Source of the DNA: Bugulina stolonifera
Lineage: Eukaryota > Bryozoa > Gymnolaemata > Cheilostomatida > Bugulidae
Length of the DNA: 64,000 bases
Assembly: GCA_935421135.1 (NCBI GenBank)
Contig: OW285189.1
Span: 19,222,298-19,286,297, forward strand
Reading direction: 5' to 3'
The notes under the pieces were generated by a model. It ran no database searches. It saw nothing but the letters and a program-made list of their open reading frames with translations, and was not told where the DNA came from. A program made the translations under genes and the position numbers. Shown here in pieces: positions 11,501 through 18,969 of this stretch (positions are counted from its first letter, which is position 1; each line of letters opens with the position of its first letter).

Positions 11501-12719
11501 TCTGCTCTGTCAACTTCAGATCTCTTGGAATAGACGAGGTACTGTATATGATTATAAATATAATACTTGTGTATATGAGATAAAAAGTTTAGCGCATGTT
11601 ATACAACACTACCATTTGTGCAAATTGAGCATATTATTCACTTTTAATCGACTAGGAGTCATGATTATACATGTACACCAAGGTACTAAATAATGCTGCA
11701 AATTGTTAAGAAGAAGCTAATTATGTTTGTAAAATTCTATAAATACTCGCATTCCAATCAAAGTCTTCCCTCCTATTTCCTGTTTCTAGGTAACTTCTGG
11801 ATGGATTGGGTTTACTGCTATAGTGACCAGTTGTGTCTTGTCAGTTGTCTTCTCCCTTATCGTAGACAGGTTTAAGAGAAAAATGAAGTTATTTCTACTA
11901 TTGGCAAACAGCTGTGCTTTGATAACATTTACATTATTAGTTTGTATCCAAGAGAAGTATATTTATGTCCCGATTCACTTAGTACCAGGTGGGTTTAGTC
12001 TATAAAGTATCTACTTGAAAACTAGGTTGTTGCTACCATGACCATGCATTACACAATGTGAGCAGCCTTAAGGTCAGAGGTTAAAATGTTAGTATGGTTT
12101 CAAATCCTCTGGACAAGTCGCATTAATTACCATAAAGCTACTAGTTGTCCCCAGTACAATATTCTTGTCACTCATTCCTCTGCTTTGGTACAGATGAAAT
12201 GATAACTGGAAACAGGGGAGGACGACTTTAAATTGTTATCATATTAATTGTGTTATTTTATTGCAGCTGCGTTATACATCTTATGCACAATAGCAGCTCT
12301 GTGTATAAATGGAGTTATTCCCCTTTACTATGAGTTGGCCTGTGAATGCGCCTTTCCCATTGATGAGGGACTCATCTGTGCAGTTATCACAATAGTCAAC
12401 AACATATTTGGAATTGTCTTCTTTCTGTTCTTTCTCAACCCTACTTTGGCTACAGGTATGTTGTACATAACGAATAAGATAGATGGTTTATTCTAGAATC
12501 TAAACTCACAAAAACTGCTGTATGGGCCTATATCCTTCTTCATGGATCTTAAACTGACATACATGTATAAGATCTGTAATGTGGTTTACTGGCCAATATG
12601 ATGTTTTAGATACTGAATGGATGACATGGACATGTGTGGGTGCATGCGCTCTCTCTATACCTCTATTAGTGTTTATGAAGGAACACTTCTACAGATTGGA
12701 CTTAGACAAGGCAGCATAA
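2557..12719 (+). CDS. slc49a4: SLC49A4 (DIRC2)-like major facilitator transporter, ten exons
   Basis: Exons: 2557-2866, 3867-3954, 9627-9790, 9903-9968, 10511-10558, 10665-10794, 11430-11538, 11790-11988, 12267-12455, 12610-12719. All have GT/AG borders and consistent phases, giving 470 residues, close to the vertebrate DIRC2 length. The start is the ATG at 2557 (the frame opens upstream only at a TTG). The N-terminus is hydrophilic with a dileucine-like PLLSS; then come YRRRWWILL, GLLWNTWSPI, SVTWFPPSERTTATS (the loop typical of the SLC49 family), YFPPKPPTPP, SGWIGF, YYELACECAFP and a final KEHFYRLDLD tail, with about twelve hydrophobic segments. The family comprises multi-pass MFS carriers; DIRC2 is lysosomal. 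The substrate cannot be read from sequence. Intron 2 (3955-9626) has been expanded by an LTR retrotransposon, but the reading frame is intact, so I infer a functional host gene. Confidence 0.9.
3508..3778 (-). mobile_element. tRNA-derived SINE in intron 1 of slc49a4
   Basis: Read on the minus strand, the element opens with an A-box-like GTGGCTGAGTGA (3778 downward) and a B-box-like GGTTCCAATCC at 3728-3718, followed by AGGAAGAGCATCCAGCCAC, a stretch reminiscent of the conserved 'GGAAGGGCATCCAGCC' core seen in several invertebrate SINEs. The A-B spacing is longer than in a real tRNA and no cloverleaf is formed, so this is a SINE head and not a tRNA gene. The 3' end near 3508 is not sharply defined and no target duplication was resolved. 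Confidence 0.6.
4113..4116. repeat. Target-site duplication ATAT, left copy
   Basis: ATAT directly precedes the 5' LTR and recurs at 9240-9243 directly after the 3' LTR. The LTR ends TGTGATGGT/ACCATTACA form a near-perfect terminal inverted repeat, which fixes the boundary and a 4-bp duplication. The solo LTR at 56307-56971 independently shows 4 bp (ATAA). Confidence 0.85.
4453..4460 (+). promoter_or_regulatory. LTR TATA box
   Basis: TATATAAA followed by a GC-containing stretch ('gggcactg') in the U3 part of the LTR. The same box lies at 8913-8920 in the 3' LTR. It is the likely promoter of the gag transcript and a potential cryptic promoter in the slc49a4 intron. Confidence 0.75.
4506..4511 (+). 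terminator. LTR polyadenylation signal AATAAA
   Basis: AATAAA 46 nt after the TATA box. In the 3' LTR the equivalent is 8966-8971 and would end the genomic RNA. Being in sense with slc49a4, either copy could in principle cause premature polyadenylation of the host transcript. Confidence 0.65.
4781..4798 (+). other. Putative primer-binding site
   Basis: TGGTGGCAGCGGTGGGAT begins one base after the 5' LTR end, the position and TGG start expected of a tRNA primer-binding site. I could not assign the tRNA by eye. Confidence 0.65.
5114..8563 (+). CDS. Retrotransposon Gag-like polyprotein with C2H2-type zinc motif, no pol
   Basis: One frame of 1149 residues. Residues ~15-150 have the helical pattern of retrotransposon Gag capsid domains (EDVELFIEDFTAMAERCNW, then EIFSRLREQYG, SLRDYAALIRRLM). 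Residues ~209-365 carry five imperfect 34-36-residue repeats built on PVPVDEPIPT. A long proline-, serine- and threonine-rich stretch follows. Residues ~803-855 hold paired Cys and His (CAKCGFSGTLKRLNIHIWQH, then YCRCG, GHHF) resembling a C2H2 pair and not the usual CCHC knuckle. The last ~60 residues are predicted helical. A plain stop (TAG, 8561-8563) follows just before the polypurine tract, and no pol frame overlaps. Likely role: assembling particles that package this element's RNA, with pol supplied in trans. The ATG at 5114 fits the start of the Gag helices. Confidence 0.8.
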   Translation: MDRIRSLLQQVMYQAEQDLKRLSYNGQEDVELFIEDFTAMAERCNWNDRARLIRLRAALHGPAQECGRPRSVEEIFSRLREQYGLSAREARWKLSTLEQPAHMSLRDYAALIRRLMATAFEGAPPASLEEWAVEKFCLSVHDHGLRWYYTWLQPDEMEEALETGTALQSNRGGKANPPKPQEELPADLLRKALHTLLQKCQDADDGPTVTPEPVPVDDPIPTVADTDNNPGEGGLNHNGRPQRPTDTPEPVPVDEPIPTGAQQGEGGPPHIGRPQRPTDTSEPVPVDEPIPTEAKPKKSGPNHNGRPQRPTDTSEPVLVEEPIPTKPKVKSSHSKQKTPRVTSPSHSRPTASPTPVTVDEPIPTRPTPGKKRLHSKPDTSEVTTDHPPRLKGRLICPAPSDQTSQGNPDLSSTQKDQQDLATSRPDTNQQLIPAQIQYAPTDDLSCVELPDTTVQVRGLRIDTEQTVLDQTGELPLNLSKNVQVSTARPDPEDAKCRVADPQDIIPTTEIQSILPAVQVHEAKRSCTESNIAEQFQPKIQIAELSKSPKADKKQSKATIAVFPRLFDESNKENVPEALPTIEPIAHPSASINTTAHRRVVLSRPALHQSTCIPTCGNLSTLRVTGEANLSTRTLSHSRADETATPSSMDHSNQPVFTAEGKQISVLPVGNISELEEQPTPVELPGMNSLSLPTRHGPVGTEENSPAHFHRKEHELEGGGYTSNELCIVDASPVRRTLTPDGTPPPTPPPVTSTLKQATIKLHKLTDKLPIESSQHSGATRPWISTFTQQARDDLARRSQPNLKCAKCGFSGTLKRLNIHIWQHFARFYCRCGRSSVSRDALGHHFSQRSSICGKRLFLTDGPSYGALMEWWGVKDPPPFLPCRPTMDGQSGTNKPVYLPSSSSTRKRPPKRRHSPSPEQTPDSAPSDATSSSSSSPTTPAGPSPWRPPASTSAVSVGPPGRRGRLPSWKTRPAPRKSMPAPQSGPLYEGSPPKVSCATSCTASPTLLIEPLQSRPTLEVSPHRSPYTPARDLLRATPDSPAVQSPPPASPVLTQPNATRPASPDPSFMQQLAELKPRIHYLASRQQVGDTLRQHLEPLYAREIALRELANQHLNHPRQLQLVQADLDIVSRESTLYRTLLNLTLETPMT
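8567..8576 (+). other. Polypurine-like tract before the 3' LTR
   Basis: GAGGGGGCTA abuts the 3' LTR start at 8577. It is short and ends in CTA, but position and G-richness fit a plus-strand primer. Confidence 0.55.
8577..9239 (+). repeat. 3' LTR
   Basis: 663 bp, same length as the 5' LTR, with two substitutions seen between them. Followed by the ATAT duplication (9240-9243). Confidence 0.95.
9288..9478 (+). repeat. 37-bp minisatellite, ~5 copies
   Basis: Unit contains ACATGTAGGCGTGGCAGTAA; unit starts at 9321, 9358, 9395, 9432 and 9469 are spaced exactly 37 bp, with a more diverged leading unit from ~9288. Units are contiguous with no unique spacers, so this is not a CRISPR array. It lies in slc49a4 intron 2 just downstream of the LTR insertion. 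Confidence 0.9.
10970..11215 (+). repeat. Short-period degenerate repeat (tatggtggacg)n
   Basis: Imperfect 11-12-bp units of the type TATGGTGGACG/TATGGTGGATG fill ~245 bp of slc49a4 intron 6. The His/Tyr/Ile-rich open frames here on the minus strand are a by-product of this repeat. Confidence 0.85.
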
Positions 12720-13740
12720 TACGACAGCTATATATCATAATATAATGTACACCTGAGAGTACCTGTTTACAAAATATACGCAGGGCCTACTATGGAAGTG
12801 GTATCTACTACAGCTAAATATCAGCAGCCCAAACAGTGCATTGTGTGGAATTTACTGCATAATCAAGTCAGTTAGTATATGCAGTGGTTATCCTCTCTTG
12901 GCCATAAAAAGTATTATATATCATTATTATACATTATACATGTATATTATGTTAATGTTCATGAAACAATATATTTTTACAAATAAATATTAACCTTCAC
13001 ATCAGTGCTATAATCATGGACTACAGTTTACCTGGTTCTGCATTAATATTGTTGGCTGGGGTGTCTGGAGGGCCATCCAATGTTTCCATGTAATCCACAC
13101 ACTTTTATTTTATAAGGTTCCAACAAAAATAGCTTTTTATAACTATACTACTAGGCATTAATGTAGAATTAAAATTTAGCAGCAAAATAGCTTTAGATAC
13201 TCACACAGAAGCCAACTATACTCATGACTGGAGGCAACATATTAACACATAGTTTAACAGCAGTGTATGGAAGTTACCAACTCCTAATTACATGTAATTA
13301 CATTTCCAATGGATCACAAAAATGCTGGCATGGGGTGCATTACGATTTTATTAACAAAGCGATTAAAATAATCTGTTGACAGCATATTTAAATCAAATGC
13401 CAGGTTCAACAAATTTTCACTCTTAGTGTATTTGAGTAAAGCACAATCATGTAACTGGTATTACATATATAGCAGCCTATGTTTATTCCTACATGATTAA
13501 TTAGATTTCTAATTTCATATATCAGATGGTTGTTCAGACAGTCAAGTTGACAGATGTTCTGACAGTAATTATAGATGGTAATTATAGGGCTGAAAGGTTC
13601 TTTAAAGCTGGAGTCAATGCTAGATGTTAACTGTTGGGCTAGAGATTAGTGTCAGAAATAGGTTGGTTGGTACACCATTAAGTGTGAGAAAATAGTAAAG
13701 CGCATAATTATAGGGTGTATGATGTAAAGCTTGCATCTAC
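12720..13740 (+). other. 3' UTR of slc49a4 and intergenic DNA
   Basis: After the stop (TAA 12717-12719) the likely polyadenylation signal is AATAAA at 12982-12987. From ~13000 to 13740 I see only AT-rich sequence without supported features, apart from a short 'aaatgccaggt(t/c)' stretch near 13397 that recurs near 14046. Confidence 0.55.
12982..12987 (+). terminator. Candidate polyadenylation signal of slc49a4
   Basis: First canonical AATAAA after the stop codon, about 265 nt downstream, on the coding strand. Confidence 0.5.
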
Positions 13741-13747
13741 TGAAAGG

Positions 13748-13754
13748 TATAAAA
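13748..13754 (+). promoter_or_regulatory. TATA box of the histone-stem-loop minigene
   Basis: TATAAAA lies 72 nt before the ATG at 13826, the compact promoter layout normal for replication-dependent histone genes. Confidence 0.6.
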
Positions 13755-13825
13755 TGCTCAGTGACAGTTTGCTACCACCATAACACCAGTATCTTTCCAG
13801 GAGCACAGCAGAGCCATTACTCAAG

Positions 13826-13972
13826 ATGAAGAACTCAGAACAACCAGAAGAGCAGAGCAAGAAGCTGTACACTTCTGAAGAAATCAGGCAGTTGGCTGAA
13901 CACCTAAGAGAAAAGTTGCAAAGATGGTATCAGCTAACCCAAAAAAAGGAGAATGCTAGTAGAAGCCTCTAA
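13826..13972 (+). CDS. 48-residue hydrophilic protein, histone-like mRNA 3' end
   Basis: ATG at 13826 (context tcaagATGa) to TAA at 13970-13972, too short for most gene finders. The product is strongly charged: Glu/Gln-rich N-terminus (SEQPEEQSKK), then an amphipathic helix candidate YTSEEIRQLAEHLREKLQRW, then a Lys/Asn/Ser-rich tail. I recognise no family and it is not a core histone. What makes it gene-like is context: TATA box 72 nt upstream, no intron, stop 19 nt before a perfect histone-type stem-loop, and a purine-rich element after that. If expressed it would be a small non-polyadenylated S-phase transcript. Alternatives: the remnant of a deleted histone gene, or a repeat that captured a histone 3' end. 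A sister copy seems to end at position ~1. Confidence 0.5.
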   Translation: MKNSEQPEEQSKKLYTSEEIRQLAEHLREKLQRWYQLTQKKENASRSL

Positions 13973-13991
13973 ATATAAGCATAACCACAAT

Positions 13992-14007
13992 GGCCCTTTT
14001 CAGGGCC
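13992..14007 (+). terminator. Histone mRNA 3' stem-loop
   Basis: GGCCCTTTTCAGGGCC: a 6-bp stem with TTTC loop that matches the metazoan consensus GGYYYTHTHHARRRCC exactly, followed by ACCA as in histone genes. SLBP recognition and cleavage without polyadenylation are the known roles of this element. Confidence 0.85.
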
Positions 14008-14017
14008 ACCATATCCT

Positions 14018-14026
14018 AGCAAGGAG
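14018..14026 (+). promoter_or_regulatory. Histone downstream element-like purine stretch
   Basis: AGCAAGGAG lies ~11 nt after the stem-loop, the place where U7 snRNA pairs with a purine-rich element in histone pre-mRNAs. The same word occurs at 11-19. Confidence 0.5.
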
Positions 14027-14029
14027 TGT

Positions 14030-15444
14030 GTTGTTCTGATAAACAAATGCCAGGTCGAACAAAATAAATCTATAAGTATATTTTATGTGTAGTATATTTA
14101 TGTATCTCCCCGTTTACTGTTTCAGGGGTAGACTCTACCCACACTTCTGTTTCACTGTAAAATTAATTTACTCATTTTACAATTTCAAAGTTTTGAATAA
14201 CATACTTTACAAAGGATAGTAATTTAGTGTAGTTTACAGATGGTCCTCTATGGCATTAAGAGATGCTGCTAGCTAATACAATTATATCTCCTTGTACTAA
14301 GCAGAATGACTAGTTTATAAAAATAATAAATAATTATAGTATGCACTAAAATATGACTAGAAATTCACAGAAATACTCTTAACACTAGCTTTTTGGCTAC
14401 AGATTATCAATATACCTGTAGGCCTACATATATACGTGTAAGATGTATTTTATGTATAATAACTACACAGTGACATGGAAATAATGTTGATATTCTGATC
14501 AAATTATTAGCTAATTCATCTTGAATGAGGCCTGAATTGGAGTAATGTTTTGGAAAATAAACTTGTCAAAAACAAAAAAGATAATTCTATAACCAGTAAT
14601 TCGTGACATTTGAATATGCATGGAAATGGAATTGGGTATGTACATAATTTTAGCTTTTATAATCCATACTATTGTGTTCTATTATGCTAGTTGGGGAAGC
14701 TTCATTATTTTAAAATATGCAATTAAAAAGACCTTTTGCACTAAATTATATCGTGACTCCGTGCTACAAATTAAGTGATAGGGGTTTGTTCAGTTGAGTT
14801 GCAGAGTTACAGATTCTAGCTTAGAGCCTAGTTGCAAATAGTGGTATAAATGTAGACCTAAAACATATGGTAGTATATATCTCATAGAATTGAGTGTGTG
14901 TAACACCAAAAAATGGTTTATGGCAGCATAAATTGGGCAGCATATTTATACCAATTATTTTGATGGAAATTATATTATCACCGAAAACAAGTGACAAAAT
15001 TTAATTTATACAATGGCCAATGAACTTCTCTTTGAAGTCAATGGCATTATTTTATCTTCCATAATTACTAATCTACTATATGTAGTGCTATTTGATGTTG
15101 AAATGGAAACTACCTGGTAAATACTATTCTTGTATCAATGCTATAATAGACACCATACTCCAGCTTTGATCTCTTATGGATGTCAACCTACATCTAGATA
15201 TATTTAATGTTTCCACCTACCTGAGATAACACAAACCCAACAGCGTTACACATATTGTTCATAGTTGTATTTTCATAGTTTCATACAACTAAAATACTTC
15301 AAAATACTAAATAATAATTGAAACCAGTGATGACAATAGCAGTGAGAATTAAATTGGATAAATGACTGACAAAGAAATAAAATATTTCCCTAACTTTTAC
15401 GAACTGTTGAGCACAGGTACAAACTGAACTATATAATATATATA
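14030..15444. other. Intergenic AT-rich DNA before the Polinton
   Basis: No coding exon recognised. Its right part (14970-15422) is an interspersed repeat described separately; the rest shows no structure that I can support. Confidence 0.5.
14970..15422 (+). repeat. Interspersed repeat, direct copy at 34260-34862
   Basis: Both copies share the 'tctttgaagt..catta..ttatc' region, the 'cttgtatcaatgctata' region and an end at 'gttgagcacaggta', with many substitutions and indels between. The left copy ends 22 bp before the Polinton duplication, so the pair flanks the Polinton in direct orientation. The divergence is far greater than expected for the Polinton's own duplication, so this is an older repeat. 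Confidence 0.7.
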
Positions 15445-15450
15445 CATGTA
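15445..15450. repeat. Polinton target-site duplication CATGTA, left copy
   Basis: CATGTA immediately before the left terminal inverted repeat, repeated at 33485-33490 immediately after the right one. Six bp is the known duplication length for Polintons. Confidence 0.95.
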
Positions 15451-15743
15451 AGTAGTTTATGTAGCTAAGAAAGAGCTATGAGATATAGCATCCCAAATTC
15501 ACGGCTATGAAATATAGCACGGCTATAAAATATAGCGGTCGGTTTGTAGCATTTTGCTACATAATGCTATTGATGCTAAATATGTAGCATATTTTGCCAT
15601 TTCTCAATCCGCAGACAGCGCGTATACTGTTTCGCCGTTTGTCGGCTCATCAGTGCGGCTCAGAGAGAGCGTTTTATTATAAATTATATGTTATACTTGT
15701 CAGAAACCTATGTACCCGCAGACATACAGATTACATGACTGTA
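15451..15743 (+). repeat. Polinton left terminal inverted repeat
   Basis: 293 bp matching the right end (33484 down to 33110) in inverse orientation with a few substitutions, an 8-bp length difference near 15613, and lacking a ~90-bp duplication present in the right copy. Confidence 0.92.
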
Positions 15744-16003
15744 TTAGCAATGTTTAGTATTATAAGAATAGATAAGTGGTAAGTCACAGCATTTTATCTC
15801 TTCTTCTTTGTTATTTATTTATAATAGAATAGGAAAAATACAATTTGAATTTATTCTTTTTGTAAAAAGTTATAATAAATATTTATATATATTTTTTTTA
15901 TTAAATTAACAATATCAGTATATACGTGGTATAGAGAGGAGAATTCATTGCAAACCCACAACCTTAGACATTTTAAGAATATTGTAATAAAAAAACACAT
16001 TTG

Positions 16004-16546
16004 TTATAAGACAGGAGCAGTTGCTATCTGTGAAAAGATAAATGGTAGATCTACAATTTGAGGTTTTTTTAATTCGTTCATTTCTGTAGAGTATTTCTGT
16101 ATAACGTATTGATATATAAAAGAATCATTAGCGTTTGTGTCACCGAGGTCATTTAACAAGTATATGATATGCTCGAGGCTGTAACCTCTAGCCATGTGCG
16201 TTAGGAAGAATATGCAATATTGTCCGCATACTGTACTGTATAAGCTCTGCAGCTTTGTGCTATTGAATGTCCACTCCTCACAAGAATCCATAACCCTAGC
16301 TATAGAATCGGAGTGAGTCGGTGGATATCCAAAACTGTCAAAGTATATTCCTTGGTTATGCTCTGTCTTGTAGACAGCTATCCAGTGTTCACCGGGATCT
16401 GTACGAGGTTTAGTGTTGACAACCATACAGCAGGGATACTCCAAAGCTGATATCAGCACCAAATCATCGGAGAATACACCCAGAAAGTTTACTTTCTTCA
16501 ACTTATCATCGTTCGCTAGCACTCTATATATTTGGTTAGTATTCAT
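16004..16546 (-). CDS. Adenain-like cysteine protease (Polinton PRO)
   Basis: 180 residues. The adenovirus-protease-type catalytic set is visible at family spacing: His54 in GEHWIAVY, Asp70 in YFDSFGYPP, Gln100 seven residues before Cys107 in the VCGQYC motif. In Polintons and adenoviruses this enzyme matures capsid proteins. The frame is intact, begins at 16546 and stops 3 bp after the capsid ORF end (16549), so the two are packed with virtually no gap. About 260 bp of non-coding sequence separates it from the left inverted repeat. I infer an intact enzyme even though its main substrate gene is broken. Confidence 0.9.
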   Translation of the reverse strand: MNTNQIYRVLANDDKLKKVNFLGVFSDDLVLISALEYPCCMVVNTKPRTDPGEHWIAVYKTEHNQGIYFDSFGYPPTHSDSIARVMDSCEEWTFNSTKLQSLYSTVCGQYCIFFLTHMARGYSLEHIIYLLNDLGDTNANDSFIYQYVIQKYSTEMNELKKPQIVDLPFIFSQIATAPVL

Positions 16547-16548
16547 GT

Positions 16549-17681
16549 TTAGTTATAGTAATCGGTGATTACGGCTCTATTTTTGTCGATCTTGATATCG
16601 GAATCAAATTCGCCGTATACAATCACGTTTACTGGTTCTCCCAATGCCTGACCAAATTTAAGCTCGAGTCTAATGTTACCTTTCTTTATAATGTGATAAC
16701 AACCGTTCTCTTGTAGGTCAGGGGTCAGGTCAAACGCTATTAGAGCGTAACCGTTTTCGTAATCGGATCTAGAGATGTCTGTCCCCTGATCCTTAAACGC
16801 CTTTCCCGTAGATTCGAATAGAGTAAAATAGTTTCTTAGCGTATCACCGTTTGTAAAATCGCTTATGTAAGGTTTTGGTGGATACATTTTGCCATCGATT
16901 AGCAGGCTGCAATATTTTAAGTTACAGTGAGCGAAATTGAAAGGATTTCTGTTTAATGTGCCTTCAAAGTTTTGTGATTTAACTAGTCCTATAACGATTC
17001 TCTTAGGGAGTACACCGCTAAAGAGATTTTCTTCGTTGCTGGACAAAGATCCTTGAGCTATGTTATAAGTTTTCATCGCCACTCTTCGAATTGGGTAAAT
17101 CGCGGGCTTCATTTGCTTATCCATCATTTCTATATGCTTCAACTGCAACCCTGGGTTGATCTTAACTTTTCTTACAAAAAAAGATGCTTCGACAAGTTTT
17201 AGTTTGAATGTCCCGTTATTAGCGGACATGAGCACCACGCTGTTGTCATTTCTTACAAACTTCAATTTGATATCCACACCATTCAGCAAGTATCTGTCTT
17301 GAAAAAATAAGTCATTGTGTATTTTAAATGATATAGGTTAGAGGAGTCCGAAATCAGTGTATCGTTCAAATATATATCTACTTGTTTGAACATGGAGTGA
17401 GCTAGAAGGTTGATGGGCCCAACAGGGGCGTCATCTGCCAAGTCGGTTCCATCGTTGTTGGTTATTTTCACTTTCACGTACATATATGACGATGCCAGAT
17501 CTATATAGTAGTTTGAGTCACCGGATATAGAAAATTTAATCGAGCCTTGATCGGCTAAAGCGGTTGTGGGTAAATGTTCAACGTGAAATCCATCTTCGGC
17601 TGAAGCCTGAGTTGGCACGTTGTTAAACAAGTCTAATTCTGACTTTTCTGTTAAACAGCTATGTTCCATCATGAAGCTCAT
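16549..17681 (-). pseudogene. Major capsid protein (double jelly-roll), disrupted by internal deletion and frameshift
   Basis: Two frames: an N-terminal 132-codon piece (17681-17283, with family-type AEDGFHVEHLPTTALADQGS and YVKVKI) and a C-terminal 246-codon piece (17289-16549, from LLNGVDIKLKF onward, including RVAMKTYNIAQG and YGEFDSDI). They overlap by 7 bp in different frames. At the junction (~17290-17335) a stretch that in Polinton capsids is usually several dozen residues long is missing as well as the frame, so this is a deletion plus frameshift and not merely one indel. Both halves are otherwise stop-free, suggesting a recent lesion. The ATG at 17681 lies 3 bp past the stop of the upstream small gene. 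Confidence 0.85.
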
Positions 17682-17683
17682 TT

Positions 17684-18163
17684 TTAATCGAATATGTCGG
17701 CTTTCTTCGATTTGTTAGTTCTTCGTCTTTTGGAAGCTGAGGGTCTACTGGTGGTTACTGTTTTACGCTTGCGGTTCTTATTAGCTTTTCTATTCCCTTG
17801 TGATTGGCGAATCATTTGGTTATTATTGGTATACCGCATTGGTTGAGTGATAGATCTGACCGTTTTGTTTAGTAAGTTTTTTCCCGCAATCTTAGCGTTT
17901 CGTTTAATTGAGGATTTAATATTTCTGCCTTGTAGTCCATCGTTTAATACATTGACGCCAGTTTTTAGTACAGATTTTCCTAAACTAACCGCTCCTTTTT
18001 TTAGTAATGGAACGGCTGATCTAAACAGACCGGATAAAATGTTTCCTAACCCATAGCCTTTTTGAAATTTTGCTCATGAATGTACTTGAATCCCTCCTTT
18101 CTGAATGTTAGTTTCGTTGTATAAATCATTGGCTTCCGATTGATGGTACGGTACGAGAACCAT
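17684..18163 (-). pseudogene. Small basic Polinton protein with an in-frame TGA
   Basis: From ATG 18163 one frame of 160 codons runs to TAA at 17684-17686 but is interrupted by TGA at 18076-18074 (codon 30). After the stop comes a Gly/Leu-rich segment (GYGLGNILSGLFRSAVPLLK), a helical region and a very basic C-terminus (NKNRKRK, SKRRRTNKSKK). This organisation, a membrane-active-looking segment followed by a basic tail, occurs in a small protein encoded next to the capsid in many Polintons; adenovirus core or minor proteins are a loose analogy. No intron borders bypass the stop. Either it is a nonsense mutation, readthrough occurs, or translation begins downstream at a non-ATG codon. Confidence 0.65.
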
Positions 18164-18168
18164 GCTAG

Positions 18169-18936
18169 CTAATACGTATGGATAGGCTTTACTCGGCGAA
18201 AGTCTAGTGTCACCAACGTTCTCCCATTGGTAAATGGCACTAGTTCACCGGTGTCAGTCCTTAAAAAGATTGAAATGCTTTGCAACTTTGTTCTAGATAT
18301 AGGTATATATTCGGGGTTATAATATATTGTGCACTGATTTGTCCAATGGTCTTTTTCTACCGAAACTACTCGTAGAAGAGGCGCTTCTGTATCGCCAACA
18401 ATGGTTCCTTGAATTATATCCGTATATACCATTATGTCATGAATATCGGTTAGTCGAATTGGATCTCGTAGACCTATTGTCAACATTTTATAGGTCCTAG
18501 ACACCTCTCTCCTCCCCATGCCGAGTAAATAATTTAAGGATGGTGACCCGTCTATTCCTAGACCGTTACCCGTCATTGGTAATGTTATAATGTCTACCCT
18601 TTTGGTGTGTTGATCGTACTCAAATCTGATACCGTAATCTGTGAAATCGTTAGGCACTTGTCTTTTAATATTCTTATTAATGGTATCAACTAACTTTTCG
18701 GTAGTACTGTAATAACCGTCTGGTATATCAATTGTAACTTGTCTTCCTTCCATGGTTAAAATCAAGGAAGCGTCTTTTACATTCACCCATGACTTAGTAA
18801 ATTGTATTTCTGTGAGAGCGCATTCCCACTGACCTACTGAAAGGTCTAAAGGATTCGAAAGTTTTACGGTATAGGTTGAAAGAGTATTTTCAGGGAAATG
18901 TATCATAGAACTGTTAGATGGTAGCACCACCCTCAT
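18169..18936 (-). CDS. Penton (minor capsid, single jelly-roll) protein
   Basis: 255 residues, intact. Family-type features: N-terminal strand-rich segment with SVGQWECALTEIQF, central LNYLLGMG, then YTDIIQGTIVGDTEAPLLRV, and C-terminal TGELVPFTNGRTLVTLDFRR. These correspond to the conserved minor capsid/penton protein of Polintons that forms capsid vertices. It starts at 18936, 33 bp after the integrase stop, and ends 5 bp before the next gene's ATG. Confidence 0.85.
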   Translation of the reverse strand: MRVVLPSNSSMIHFPENTLSTYTVKLSNPLDLSVGQWECALTEIQFTKSWVNVKDASLILTMEGRQVTIDIPDGYYSTTEKLVDTINKNIKRQVPNDFTDYGIRFEYDQHTKRVDIITLPMTGNGLGIDGSPSLNYLLGMGRREVSRTYKMLTIGLRDPIRLTDIHDIMVYTDIIQGTIVGDTEAPLLRVVSVEKDHWTNQCTIYYNPEYIPISRTKLQSISIFLRTDTGELVPFTNGRTLVTLDFRRVKPIHTY

Positions 18937-18969
18937 TTTGTCAAAAATGAACGTTGGTAGTTCAACGAC

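Noticed and set aside
13826..13972. Truncated core or linker histone
   Set aside because: No resemblance to H1, H2A, H2B, H3 or H4 in the 48 residues; only the 3' end is histone-like.
17847..18056. Plus-strand frames within the Polinton (17847, 18954, 19910, 22026, 23810, 25102, 25314, 26194)
   Set aside because: All lie opposite recognised minus-strand genes and have no domains.
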